From: Deltaproteobacteria bacterium
Lineage (GTDB): Bacteria > Bdellovibrionota > Bdellovibrionia > JABDDW01
Direction: 5' to 3'
DNA length: 25,215 nucleotides
NCBI GenBank assembly: GCA_013287405.1
Contig: JABDDW010000020.1
Coordinates: 1,052-26,266, forward strand
The notes under the pieces were generated by a model that did not search any database, was not told where the DNA came from, and saw only the letters and a list, made by a program, of their open reading frames with translations. This document shows positions 1-7,781 of the stretch, one piece after another. The translations under genes and the position numbers were made by a program. Positions within the stretch are counted from its first letter, which is position 1, and every line of letters begins with the position of its first letter.

Positions 1-570
1 GTTTTTCATTTTACTCAAGATGACCTCATGTATGAAGGCAATCATGTTGACGCGTTCTATAATGGAAATAAAATTCAAGTGAGATGCGATCGCCTTGAAG
101 TAAACACGCCTGAAGGTCGAGAGCGAGCCGTTGCTCACGAGATTTTCCGCAAGATGACATTAGAAGGAGATCGATACGAGATTTCTCGGCAAATCCCGGG
201 ACTATGGAGCCCCTTAGCCAGTGGAAATTATCGGGATCTTGCTAGCCCTTTCCAACGGGTCTACCTGGACGTGGAATTGGGCCCAGCAAGCAACCAACTC
301 ACAATTACGGTGAGTCGTCCGAAGGAACCTAGCTATTCCTGGGGTCCGCTGATTTACACCTGTACTGGGAATCAGTGTCGGGGGCACTCGGATTTTTATC
401 GACCCGACGGCTATTTTCATGAGGATATTGTTCTCTCGATTCTGCAAGATGGCAATTTCGTATGGCACTTCACGGGAACCTACGACTTTGACGGAAAGAC
501 CAGCGAACTAATGCCAACTTCTGAAAAATATAAGAGTTTAGCCAAGCCGACTTCTTGGCGGTCACATTAG
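1..570 (+). CDS. Hypothetical protein, 5' end cut by window edge
   Basis: The reading frame is open from the first base of the window through the TAG at 568-570, so the gene probably begins upstream. The first in-window ATG is at 28, giving 180 residues, but it has no convincing ribosome binding site and ten open codons precede it. The product is soluble-looking, rich in aromatic residues and beta-strand-like stretches, with two cysteines close together (Y-T-C-T-G-N-Q-C) in the middle. I recognise no family. Its end overlaps by four bases the end of the convergent gene on the other strand. Confidence 0.6.
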   Translation, partial: VFHFTQDDLMYEGNHVDAFYNGNKIQVRCDRLEVNTPEGRERAVAHEIFRKMTLEGDRYEISRQIPGLWSPLASGNYRDLASPFQRVYLDVELGPASNQLTITVSRPKEPSYSWGPLIYTCTGNQCRGHSDFYRPDGYFHEDIVLSILQDGNFVWHFTGTYDFDGKTSELMPTSEKYKSLAKPTSWRSH

Positions 571-956
571 AAACAATTGCCACCTTCGCTCGAACACTGT
601 TTGGGCAAAGACTCAATTGGTCCTACGGACTCCAAGTAAGTTATGTCTTTGCCTTGCTGCCTAAGTCCGAAAACGACAATTTCGTTTCCATTTTCGTAAG
701 CATTATACACGTTAAAATTGGTTCGACTTAAACGGGGTAACAACGTTATGCCTTCGGTCGAGGTAAACACTTCTCTAACCTTGGGCTTGGAGACATTTTG
801 AATAACCACACTATATTGAATCCCTGCTCCAGTTGTATACTTATATGCAGAGATAACAACAGTGTGATCGGAATTATAAATTTGATAAACGGCGGGCTGT
901 CCAGCAAAAGCTTGAGCGGACAACACCATTGCAGCGACAATAAAAAACATTTTCAT
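567..956 (-). CDS. Small secreted protein of unknown function
   Basis: About 129 residues from the ATG at 956, chosen because AAGGGGA lies just upstream and the protein then starts with a clean signal peptide: basic MKM, a hydrophobic stretch (FFIVAAMVLSAQAFA) and an A-x-A type cleavage site around residue 19. A longer start at 977 would add seven residues before the signal. The mature part is mostly beta-like, with two C-terminal cysteines (QCSSEGGNC) that could form a disulfide. It is expected in the periplasm or outside the cell. No family is recognised. It converges on and overlaps the preceding gene. Confidence 0.6.
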   Translation of the reverse strand: MKMFFIVAAMVLSAQAFAGQPAVYQIYNSDHTVVISAYKYTTGAGIQYSVVIQNVSKPKVREVFTSTEGITLLPRLSRTNFNVYNAYENGNEIVVFGLRQQGKDITYLESVGPIESLPKQCSSEGGNCF

Positions 957-1016
957 TTGGATCCCCTTCTGTTTCATTAAACCTCAAATGCTTATAGTCC
1001 TAGGAAGAATGCTGAG

Positions 1017-1209
1017 TCAAGAGTGAAGCTTGGTTCCTTCGAGCAAAGTGACAATGCGATTGAATTCGATTTCCGAAAGCCTAGCCGTGCCGCGAGCGTT
1101 TTCTATCTCGCTGAGCCAGCCGATGCTTCGGTCGATTTTCTCTGCGGTTTCCCGAACACTCAGGCCCGCTAGGTGACGTAACTGTAATGATGAGTCCGTA
1201 ACTCTCCAT
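1017..1209 (-). pseudogene. Frameshifted XRE-type HTH regulator
   Basis: Reading the minus strand to the TGA at 1017-1019 gives a helix-turn-helix-like sequence: LRHLAGLSVRETAEKIDRS followed by IGWLSEIENARGTARLSEIE, the usual XRE pattern of two short helices and an 'S-E-I-E-N' recognition-helix end. This frame has no ATG, GTG or TTG start. A good start exists 10 nt below an AGAGAGG ribosome binding site (ATG at 1207-1209), but it is in a different frame and joins the HTH frame only after a one-base shift about 28 nt in. The simplest reading is a disrupted gene of about 63 codons; a sequencing error is the alternative. A perfect palindrome lies about 60 nt upstream. Confidence 0.5.
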
Positions 1210-1267
1210 AAAAACCTCTCTTTTTAATTGTTTAGGGTGAGAAAAATGAACATGAGGAAAATTTCGT

Positions 1268-1292
1268 CAAAGTTCGGAAATTCCGAACTTTG
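1268..1292. promoter_or_regulatory. Perfect 25-bp palindrome, candidate operator
   Basis: Two 12-base arms (CAAAGTTCGGAA and its complement TTCCGAACTTTG) flank a single central A at 1280, with no mismatch. It lies about 60 nt upstream of the disrupted HTH gene, where an autoregulated HTH protein would bind. No T-run follows on either strand (TGGGAAAA on the plus side), so it is less like a terminator than an operator. The cognate regulator is not shown by the sequence. Confidence 0.5.
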
Positions 1293-1474
1293 GGAAAATT
1301 TTTTGAAGAGAGGCGGCAGTGGAAGGGTTTTGGAAGGGAACTAGAGTTATCTAAGGGGTTCTTGGGTGGTCTGGATCAAAACGCTAGAATTGGATCTCGT
1401 GTGATTTCAAGTGTTTGGTTTGATTGATAAACCAGAGGGGCAAGCCCTCTGGTAATCATTATTTCAGTGAAATT

Positions 1475-1551
1475 TGGAGCGGGTTAAGGGGCTCGAACCC
1501 TCGACCTGTACCTTGGCAAGGTACCGCTCTAGCCAACTGAGCTAAACCCGC
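1475..1551 (-). tRNA. tRNA-Gly (GCC)
   Basis: Read on the minus strand, this is a complete cloverleaf: acceptor GCGGGTT pairing with AACCCGC, D stem GCTC/GAGC, anticodon stem GTACC/GGTAC with loop TTGCCAA (anticodon GCC), T arm with loop TTCGAGC, discriminator T and an encoded CCA at 1475-1477. The 77-nt length is normal. A partial copy lies 180 nt upstream on the same strand. Confidence 0.95.
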
Positions 1552-1632
1552 GTATCCCTTATCGAATCCTCATTTTTTTAAGTTTCGTTTTCATACTTTT
1601 CTAAATTTCTTTTTCTCTAAAAATTTTTAAAC

Positions 1633-1661
1633 TCGGTTGATTTAATTTTTTTCTCAACCGA
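1633..1661 (-). terminator. Hairpin between the tRNA copies, possible terminator
   Basis: TCGGTTGA at 1633-1640 and TCAACCGA at 1654-1661 form an 8-bp stem with a 13-nt loop that is almost all A/T. On the minus strand the stem is followed by an A/T-rich stretch (GTTTAAAAATTTTTAG), a weak terminator signature. It lies between the partial and the intact tRNA-Gly copies. It could instead be an RNA-processing structure. Confidence 0.3.
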
Positions 1662-1733
1662 CTTGTCCCACCGACGACCTTGGAACTTATTGTTCCTTCT
1701 CAACTTTTTCGACCACCACTCGGTGGTTCGATT

Positions 1734-1774
1734 CCTTGGCAAGGTTGCGCTCTAGCCAACTGAGCTAAACCCGC
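1734..1774 (-). pseudogene. 5'-half copy of tRNA-Gly
   Basis: The minus strand repeats the first 41 nt of the intact tRNA-Gly, from GCGGGTTTAGCTCAG through the anticodon loop TTGCCAA and GG, with only a couple of differences in the anticodon stem (CAACC for GTACC). After that the sequence diverges: the 3' anticodon stem cannot pair, and there is no T arm, acceptor 3' strand or CCA. It is a tRNA remnant, not a functional gene. It lies upstream, in the direction of transcription, of the intact tRNA. Just after the break on the minus strand is a 6-bp hairpin (ACCACC/GGTGGT). Confidence 0.75.
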
Positions 1775-2067
1775 AATAGGGATAAAAATTGAAAAAAGTA
1801 GGCAGAACTGCCTCTGGTTGAGCGATAGGGTTATGTGTTTGAGTGAAGCCGTAGATTTACGGCGGATGAATTTTTGACCGCTCTAGGGAATATATCATAT
1901 CTTGGTGAAATGGCGGGTAGGTCCAGTGGCGAGTCAAGAAGGCAGGTCAGATCATCGCTTTCAAGGGAGTACCACTAACCTGCTATGAGAGTTTTGGGAC
2001 ATCTTCCAGTCGATTTTACAGCCCCGCCGTGTTATGAATGCCCATGCTAAAAAGCGTTGGAGTAGAC
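1775..2067. other. Gene-poor stretch before the pRiA4b-type gene
   Basis: No gene with a start is supported here. One open stretch on the plus strand (about 1927-2037) reads RVKKAGQIIAFKGVPLTCYE and runs to a TGA at 2035-2037, which looks somewhat protein-like. It has stop codons just upstream and no start codon, so it may be the tail of a decayed gene. I see no convincing promoter. Confidence 0.3.
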
Positions 2068-2673
2068 ATGAAGCCCCATATCGTACCAAAAATGACTGTT
2101 AAGTCCACAGGTACCATCCTTCAAGTCAAGGTAAGCCTTGTTGAATCAAGCCCACTTATCTGGCGACGCTTCCTTATTCCCGTCGACTTTAACTTGGCTC
2201 AACTTCATAATGTCATTCAAATCGTAATGGGCTGGCAGAATAAGCACCTGTACCGTTTTGAAATTAATAATGAAGAATACGGTGAGCACGAATCCGAATT
2301 TGAAGATGAGCAAGAGGTCAAACCAGCGCCAAAATTCACACTCTCCGATATTGCCAACAAATCGGAGCGGTTCATCTATGACTACGACTTTGGCGACAGC
2401 TGGCACCATGAAGTATTAATCGAGAGAAGTTTCAAGTATGACGACAACTATAACTACCCTGTATGCATCGGCGGCGAAAATGCTTGTCCACCTGAAGACT
2501 GCGGCGGAGTTCCTGGATACAAAGAATTTTTAGCGCATTTGCTTGACGAAGACGACGGCGACCACTTGGATACCAAGGCTTGGATCGGCGGTTTCTTTGA
2601 TCCAAAGACCTTTGACCCAAACCGCATCAATCAAGATCATCTGTGGCAAAAGAAGTGGCTGGGGCATCATTAA
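2068..2673 (+). CDS. pRiA4b ORF-3 family protein
   Basis: About 201 residues. The protein matches the pRiA4b ORF-3 family (PF07929), named after an Agrobacterium rhizogenes plasmid ORF. Family hallmarks are the opening 'LQVKVSLVESSPLIWRR' strand, 'LHNVIQIVMGWQNKHLYRF', the 'YDYDFGDSWHHEV' motif, the 'CPPEDCGGVPGYKEFL' motif and the closing 'FDPKTFDPNRIN'. The biochemical role of the family is not established; members are often found on plasmids and in accessory regions. I chose the ATG at 2068 because GGAG lies 7 nt upstream; an ATG at 2038 would add ten residues but has no ribosome binding site. No signal peptide or membrane segment is present, so it is cytoplasmic. Confidence 0.85.
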   Translation: MKPHIVPKMTVKSTGTILQVKVSLVESSPLIWRRFLIPVDFNLAQLHNVIQIVMGWQNKHLYRFEINNEEYGEHESEFEDEQEVKPAPKFTLSDIANKSERFIYDYDFGDSWHHEVLIERSFKYDDNYNYPVCIGGENACPPEDCGGVPGYKEFLAHLLDEDDGDHLDTKAWIGGFFDPKTFDPNRINQDHLWQKKWLGHH

Positions 2674-2709
2674 CCATGTTTGAAATCGAAAAGACTTACA
2701 ACCGTCCAC

Positions 2710-2737
2710 AAAAAAGCACCGAGTTTTTGCTCGGTGC
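2710..2737 (-). terminator. Rho-independent terminator of the 2779-3291 gene
   Basis: GCACCGAG (2716-2723) and CTCGGTGC (2730-2737) form a perfect 8-bp GC-rich stem with a 6-nt loop. On the minus strand the stem is followed by six T residues (2710-2715), which gives a textbook intrinsic terminator about 40 nt beyond the stop codon of the minus-strand gene. Confidence 0.8.
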
Positions 2738-2778
2738 CCATCAACATAGAGGATTGAGTAAGATTTTTTAAATTTAGC

Positions 2779-3291
2779 CTAAAACCAATATTTAATCGCT
2801 GCTAAAATGTCTGTTTCTTGGAATCCACCGCTCTGACCAGTCCACAGAAGATCAATCTGAGGACCAAGAGAAAAGTTACTTCCCAATTGAAAATCATATC
2901 CAGCTACGAGTCCGTAATTGAGATAAGATCCACCAGTAGCTCCTGGAACATTTGTAGAAAAAGTATTGAGTCCTACTAAAATTCCAATACTGAATTGATC
3001 TAAAAAGTATTTGAGCGCTAAATCAAGGTTTGAAAGCCCAAGGGTATAAGATGTTCCCGCAACTGAAATCGAATTCGGTGTAAGTGCATTGAACTGGAGT
3101 CCTACAGACCAACTGGGGTCAAATTTATAATCGGTTTCTAATCCATAGGTGAAGGGGCTACCTCCGCTATTATTGAGTATCCCTATACCTGCTAAGGCAC
3201 CGATTTCAAAATTTGACGCCGCTTGAGCACCAGAATTTGATAATATAAAGACTGTCAGTAGAGTAGAGAACAGGAGTGTTATTCTTTTCAT
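2779..3291 (-). CDS. Outer-membrane beta-barrel-like protein
   Basis: 170 residues from an ATG at 3291 with AAAGGA upstream. Residues 1-24 are a signal peptide (MKRITLLFSTLLTVFILSNS, cleavage after AQA). The mature protein is an alternation of short strands ending in aromatic residues and glycine turns, closing with the phenylalanine-terminated strand 'DILAAIKYWF', which is typical for a small outer-membrane barrel recognised by the BAM complex. Phrases such as 'YGLETDYKFDPSWSVGLQFNAL' fit the OmpW/porin-like barrel style, but I cannot name a family. It probably forms its own transcript, ending at the adjacent terminator. Confidence 0.65.
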   Translation of the reverse strand: MKRITLLFSTLLTVFILSNSGAQAASNFEIGALAGIGILNNSGGSPFTYGLETDYKFDPSWSVGLQFNALTPNSISVAGTSYTLGLSNLDLALKYFLDQFSIGILVGLNTFSTNVPGATGGSYLNYGLVAGYDFQLGSNFSLGPQIDLLWTGQSGGFQETDILAAIKYWF

Positions 3292-3797
3292 GACTAAAGA
3301 TTCCTTTCAAACAATGTTGCACAACAAATTCTTCTTTTAAAAAAATTCTTAATCACCCACTTTTGGCGGTGGGCGACCAAGAACTGTCAACAAGAAGAGA
3401 CGCCTTAGAATCATTTCAACCCATGGGGACAAGTTTCAGAGTTGGTATCAATTAGGCAAACCAACCTTCTCCATTCTTTTTTATAAATGTGGAAAGAGTA
3501 TGGAGGATTAATAAAAAAATGCTTACACTTCGCATTAAATCTGTTCACCTTAATTTTTTCTAGATTTTCGAAGTTAACGCTTAAACGATGGCTGATGGCT
3601 GATGGCTGATGGCTGATTTTGTTTCATCATTTTATAGTCAAGGACCTTCATCCAAAAAGTCAATAGTTTTAGAGAGTAATTAATTGACTGATTGCGCCAA
3701 TGAACTTTCGATAAAGTTTGGGCTTCGCATTTGTCAAGGTGGGCTTTGTTGCATACAGGAAGTGTGGCACAGTAAGTTTAACTTTGGGGCGGAGCAA
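3292..3797. other. Gene-free region with a 7-bp tandem repeat
   Basis: This roughly 500-nt stretch separates two divergent genes and should hold both promoters; it is A/T-rich in the middle. The one clear structure is GATGGCT repeated four times head to tail at 3587-3614, followed by a partial fifth copy. An imperfect inverted repeat (CCCAC...GTGGG) is at about 3355-3375. Although 3684-3797 is open in the frame of the following HU-type gene, the extra sequence resembles no HU protein and I do not treat it as coding. Confidence 0.4.
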
Positions 3798-4097
3798 ATG
3801 ACAAAGTCGGGTCTGATTGATTTGATTTCTGAGAAAGCAAACATTACGCGGGTGAAAGCGGAGCTGGTTGTCACGACTGTATTTGACTCGATGGTTACAG
3901 CTATAAGACAAGGGCACCGAATTGAAGTGAGAGACTTCGGCAGCTTTGAAGTACGCCACTACAACCCTTATAAGGGGCGCAATCCTAGAAGTGGAGAAGT
4001 CATTGAGGTTCCCGAAAAGGTCATTCCCTTTTTTAAAGTGGGTAGAAACCTCAAGCGCCAGGTGAATGGAAAAACGCCCAAAGAAGATAAAAATTGA
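3798..4097 (+). CDS. HU/IHF family DNA-binding protein
   Basis: A small basic nucleoid protein of 99 residues from the ATG at 3798, which has a GGGGCGGAG ribosome binding site just upstream and gives the standard family N-terminus (MTKSGLIDLISEKANITR). The family core is clear: helical dimerisation part to about residue 45, then 'GHRIEVRDFGSFEVRHYNPYKGRNPRSGE', the beta-arm region with the conserved 'GRNP-x-S/T-GE' that intercalates and bends DNA, then 'PFFKVGRNLKRQVN'. The 'V-x-V-R-x-F-G-S-F' and 'RNP' signatures suggest the IHF-beta-like side of the family, but HU cannot be excluded. It is likely cotranscribed with the small gene that follows. Confidence 0.9.
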   Translation: MTKSGLIDLISEKANITRVKAELVVTTVFDSMVTAIRQGHRIEVRDFGSFEVRHYNPYKGRNPRSGEVIEVPEKVIPFFKVGRNLKRQVNGKTPKEDKN

Positions 4098-4099
4098 AT

Positions 4100-4279
4100 A
4101 TGAAAAAGAAGAAATCTCGAAAAAAAAGTTTAGCAAAACCCGTGCAGTGGAACTCTCAGAGACAATTTAGAAATCTCTGGAATCCAAAAGATAGTTTTGT
4201 CTTTCGGCCAGAGTCCTTTGGTATCGGTTGGGGTATAAATTTTCATGCACTGCTCAGAAAACTCAAGGTATTAAAATAA
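4100..4279 (+). CDS. DUF5808-like small basic protein
   Basis: 59 residues from the ATG at 4100; a TTG at 4094 overlapping the previous stop would add two. A lysine/arginine-rich head (KKKKSRKKS) is followed by a tail reading 'NLWNPKDSFVFRPESFGIGW' then 'GINFHALLRKLKVL', which resembles the DUF5808 signature (a 'P-K-x-F-G-x-G-W-x-x-N-F' pattern). The family has no assigned role. It follows the HU/IHF-type gene by two bases, so the two are likely one transcript. The basic composition would suit nucleic-acid contact, which is an inference. Confidence 0.55.
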   Translation: MKKKKSRKKSLAKPVQWNSQRQFRNLWNPKDSFVFRPESFGIGWGINFHALLRKLKVLK

Positions 4280-4294
4280 TTGTACCAAGCGAGA

Positions 4295-4666
4295 TCATCT
4301 CTTGTTCAAAAACTCTTTAAGGAGTGTGACTTTCGTTTCTTCCTCATTGAGTTCGCCTTGCGCTGCCTTTTTGACATCTTCATTTTGACCAAATTCGAGT
4401 TCTAGCTTTGAAACTTCTAGGACAGCCTGATGATAACGAATAACAAGATTAACAAAATCTGAGTCAATATTATCACTTAAGGACATGGCTTCCAAGTCAT
4501 CAATTGTTTTCTTTTTCTCAGCCTTGAGCTTTGAAATCCCTTGGGACGGCAGGGTGTGTGCAGAGGGGTTGCGAGAAACTGGTGCAGACGGTGCCATTAG
4601 AAATGGTAAGGTGCAAACCATGAGTAAAATTGCAAAAGGTTTTCTAGACCAATTAAAATTTTTCAT
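4295..4666 (-). CDS. DUF305-like exported protein of the metal efflux operon
   Basis: 123 residues from the ATG at 4666, which has GGAGAAA upstream and starts one base past the end of the RND pump gene; a longer start inside that gene is less likely. An N-terminal hydrophobic segment (FAILLMVCTLPFLMA) acts as signal peptide or anchor. The C-terminal part 'DSDFVNLVIRYHQAVLEVSK' and on to 'LLKEFLN' follows the DUF305 pattern ('D-x-x-F-x-x-x-M-I-x-H-H-x-x-A-x-x-M-A'), a ferritin-like helical family often found beside copper and other metal resistance genes. One of the two conserved histidines is a tyrosine here (Y-H-Q) and the methionines are missing, so metal binding may be weakened. It is the last gene of the operon. 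Confidence 0.6.
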   Translation of the reverse strand: MKNFNWSRKPFAILLMVCTLPFLMAPSAPVSRNPSAHTLPSQGISKLKAEKKKTIDDLEAMSLSDNIDSDFVNLVIRYHQAVLEVSKLELEFGQNEDVKKAAQGELNEEETKVTLLKEFLNKR

Positions 4667-4667
4667 T

Positions 4668-7600
4668 TCATTTCTCCAATACATCTTCAGGTTTGGCAAA
4701 CCACACATAAAGCGTAGGTAGAAGAAAAAACGCCATGATGAGATCAGTTAAAAGCCCACCGACGATGACAATTGCCATTGGTCTTTGAGAATCAGAGCCT
4801 ATGGCATGTGACATTGCCGCTGGAATCAACCCGAAGGTCGCAACTAAGGCTGTCATCATTATAGGTCGTAAGCGTAAGCAAGATCCTTGGACAACGGCAT
4901 CCTTGATATTAAGACCTCGTTGGCGCAACTGATTGATATACGAAACTAGAAGAACCCCTGTTTGAATGGATACCCCAAAGACAGCAAGAAATCCGATTCC
5001 AGAAGACACGCTGAAGTTTGTCCCAGTGAGAAAAAGGGCAAGAACACCGCCGATCCTGGCAAGAGCCACATTTGCCATTATAATCAGCGCCCATTTTATA
5101 GAATCAAACATCCAATACAGTAAAAGGAAAATTGCTATGATCGTAAGGGGTATGACAATAGCAAGTCTTGCCTCAGCCCTTCTTTGACTTTCAAACTCAC
5201 CGCTCCAATCAATATGGTATCCTTCTGGCAACAAGACCTTACTTTTTACTAGCTTTTGCGCCTCACTGATTGTACTTCCTAAATCACGACCACGAACGCT
5301 GAACTTAATGGCAATAAAGCGACTATTATTTTGGTGATAGATGAGTGAAGCCCCATCATCCATTTCTATTTTTGCAAGTTCTTCAAGCGGGATTCTAAAT
5401 CCATCAGGAGTAACGACCGCAATTTTTTTGATGTAGTCGATTTTCTCACGATATTGGGGCTGATACCTGACAGCAATATCAAATCTTTTCTCACCGTCAA
5501 TAACCTGCGAGGCAACTTTACCGCCGACTGCCGTTTCAATAACGTCTTGTACGTCAGATACATTGAGTCCGTAGCGAGAAATTTTGTCACGATTAACGGT
5601 AATATTCACGTTTGGCTGTCCTAGAACCTGAAATACTCCTAAATCTTCAATCCCCTTAACGTGAGAAATAGTTTCCTTAATTTGATCTGCCTTCTTTGTT
5701 AGTGTTTTTAGGTCTTCACCGAAGAGCTTCACGACAAGCTCTCCTTTAACACCAGACATCATCTCTTCAACGTTATCTGAAATGGGCTGAGAAAAATTCC
5801 AGATAACTCCTGGAATATTATTTAATTCCTTGGTGAGTCCTGTAATCAACTGATCCTTATTTTTAAATTCTCTTCTCCATTGACCTGAAGGTTTAAGGTC
5901 GATGAAACATTCTGTATTGAAGAACCCCGTTGCGTCGGTTCCATCATCAGGACGCCCAACTTGACAAACGATAAGAGGGACTTCTTCAAATTTCATGGCG
6001 ACATGACGAATTTTTGCCACAACATCACTGGCTGCTTCATAAGACGTGCTTGGCGGCAAAGTTCCTCTCAGCCATAGATTACCTTCATCAAGATGCGGTA
6101 AAAATTCAGAGCCAATGAAACCAAAGCTCAATATCAGGGCAACGGCAAACGAAGCTATGGCAATACCTAAAACAAGTTTTTTTCGTGAAAGGCTAATCTC
6201 TAGCGCTTTGCTATAAAAGGTTTTTACTTTTTCAAAAACTGGATTATGCCACTCCTTAAGCTCACCTTTGAGGAAGTAGGAACATAAAACTGGAACCACA
6301 GTTAGAACTATAACTAAAGACCCAAGAAGTGCAAAAGCAACGGTCCAGGCCATGGGACTAAATAAACGACCTTCAATACGTTGAAGAGTAAAAATAGGAA
6401 GATAGGCTAGAATAATAATGGCGATGGCATATACGATGGGGCGTTCAACTTCTTTTGCAGCTAGAGCGATAAGTTCAATGATATTTCCTTCAGGCTCTCC
6501 TTTTGTTTTTTTCTCTTGTTTGTGTCGAAAGATATTTTCGACCATGACGACGGCACCATCAACAATCATTCCAAAATCAAGCGCACCTAATGACAAGAGA
6601 TTTGCTGGGATTTTTCTAATATCAAGCAATATTGACGCAAAGAGAAGGGAAAGTGGAATCGTCACTGCCACAATTAAGGCGCTTCTTGAATTTCCGAGAA
6701 AGAAAGAGAGAATGACAATAACCAATAGCATCCCCATGACCATGTTCTCTTCCACAGTATGGGTTGTCAGGTGTATTAATTTTGAGCGGTCAATATAAGT
6801 TTTTAGTTTTATGTCTTTAGGAAGAAAATTCTCCTGAATTTCTTTAAACTTTTCATGGATCTTGTCTAATACTACTTCATCAATCTCACCAGTTCGTGAA
6901 AGGACTTTTCCCCAAACAATGTCGTCTCTCTCGTCAATGGAACCATCTGTGAGATGTTCCGCCATTGAAACTATGCCGAGTCTTGGCTGAGGTCCAATCA
7001 CGACAGTCCCAACATTCTTGACACGTACTGGAGACCCAGAGCTTTGTTTGATAATGACGTTTTCAAGGTCGGTAGTTTTTGTAGTTAGACCTATACCTCG
7101 AACATTAAAGGCTTGAGAGCCTCTGGTTAAAAACCCACCGCCTGAATTTTGATTATTTGATCCTAAAGACTGAACAACGTTGCTTGTTGAAAGACCGTAA
7201 TTAGCGAGGGCTGTAGGGCTTAAATTGATTTGATATTGCTTGACTGTCCCGCCGAAACTTGAAACGTCGGCTACGCCTGGGATTTCCTTCCATCTTTTTT
7301 CAAGCTCCCAATCCTCTATTTCTTTTAACTCCATGGGAGTTCTATTTTTTGCATCCAAAATATACCAAAATAGTTCACCTACAGGACTACTCATGGGAGC
7401 CATGTTGGGCTGAACACCATTAGGTAAAGTTGCCTGCGACAACTTTTCCATTACATAAAGACGAGCCATAAATGGTTCAGTTTTTTCATCAAAAACAAGC
7501 GTGATAACGGACAACCCTGATAAAGAAACTGATCTTAATACTGTGCGATGAGGTACACCATTAAGGACAATTTCTAGTGGGACTGTAATTTGTTTTTCGA

Positions 7601-7781
7601 TTTCTTCGGCAGCATGTCCAGGCCACTGGGCAACGACTTGAACCCAGGTATCGGCAATGTCTGGATACGCTTCAATAGGTAGATTTTTAAACGAGATGAT
7701 CCCCGCAATCATCAATGCTATGGTGAAAACAAGGATCAAAACTCGCTTCCTAAGTGAAAAAGAAATGATTTTGTGGATCAT
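4668..7781 (-). CDS. czcA: CzcA-like heavy-metal efflux RND pump
   Basis: 1037 residues, the normal length of a heavy-metal RND transporter. This is the proton-driven inner-membrane pump of a tripartite export system. Visible family marks are the N-terminal helix (LVFTIALMIAGIISF), 'LPIEAYPDIADTWVQV', twelve predicted membrane helices in two groups of one plus five, and large periplasmic loops. The TM4 signature is 'DFGMIVDGAVVMVEN', matching the D-F-G-x3-D-G-A-x3-V-E-N form known for divalent-cation pumps (Co/Zn/Cd/Ni), not the A-x-G-x-x-x-D-A form of Cu/Ag CusA. The start overlaps the end of the adaptor gene by four bases (ATGA), so translation is coupled. The exact metal cannot be read from the sequence. 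Confidence 0.95.
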   Translation of the reverse strand: MIHKIISFSLRKRVLILVFTIALMIAGIISFKNLPIEAYPDIADTWVQVVAQWPGHAAEEIEKQITVPLEIVLNGVPHRTVLRSVSLSGLSVITLVFDEKTEPFMARLYVMEKLSQATLPNGVQPNMAPMSSPVGELFWYILDAKNRTPMELKEIEDWELEKRWKEIPGVADVSSFGGTVKQYQINLSPTALANYGLSTSNVVQSLGSNNQNSGGGFLTRGSQAFNVRGIGLTTKTTDLENVIIKQSSGSPVRVKNVGTVVIGPQPRLGIVSMAEHLTDGSIDERDDIVWGKVLSRTGEIDEVVLDKIHEKFKEIQENFLPKDIKLKTYIDRSKLIHLTTHTVEENMVMGMLLVIVILSFFLGNSRSALIVAVTIPLSLLFASILLDIRKIPANLLSLGALDFGMIVDGAVVMVENIFRHKQEKKTKGEPEGNIIELIALAAKEVERPIVYAIAIIILAYLPIFTLQRIEGRLFSPMAWTVAFALLGSLVIVLTVVPVLCSYFLKGELKEWHNPVFEKVKTFYSKALEISLSRKKLVLGIAIASFAVALILSFGFIGSEFLPHLDEGNLWLRGTLPPSTSYEAASDVVAKIRHVAMKFEEVPLIVCQVGRPDDGTDATGFFNTECFIDLKPSGQWRREFKNKDQLITGLTKELNNIPGVIWNFSQPISDNVEEMMSGVKGELVVKLFGEDLKTLTKKADQIKETISHVKGIEDLGVFQVLGQPNVNITVNRDKISRYGLNVSDVQDVIETAVGGKVASQVIDGEKRFDIAVRYQPQYREKIDYIKKIAVVTPDGFRIPLEELAKIEMDDGASLIYHQNNSRFIAIKFSVRGRDLGSTISEAQKLVKSKVLLPEGYHIDWSGEFESQRRAEARLAIVIPLTIIAIFLLLYWMFDSIKWALIIMANVALARIGGVLALFLTGTNFSVSSGIGFLAVFGVSIQTGVLLVSYINQLRQRGLNIKDAVVQGSCLRLRPIMMTALVATFGLIPAAMSHAIGSDSQRPMAIVIVGGLLTDLIMAFFLLPTLYVWFAKPEDVLEK

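Noticed and set aside
1927..2037. Open 36-codon stretch before the pRiA4b-type gene
   Set aside because: It looks protein-like but has stops just upstream and no start codon; at most a remnant.
3587..3617. Short CRISPR-like repeat
   Set aside because: The 7-bp units are contiguous with no spacers.
4668..7781. CusA (Cu/Ag) assignment for the RND pump
   Set aside because: The TM4 motif is the D-F-G-x3-D-G-A form of divalent-cation pumps.
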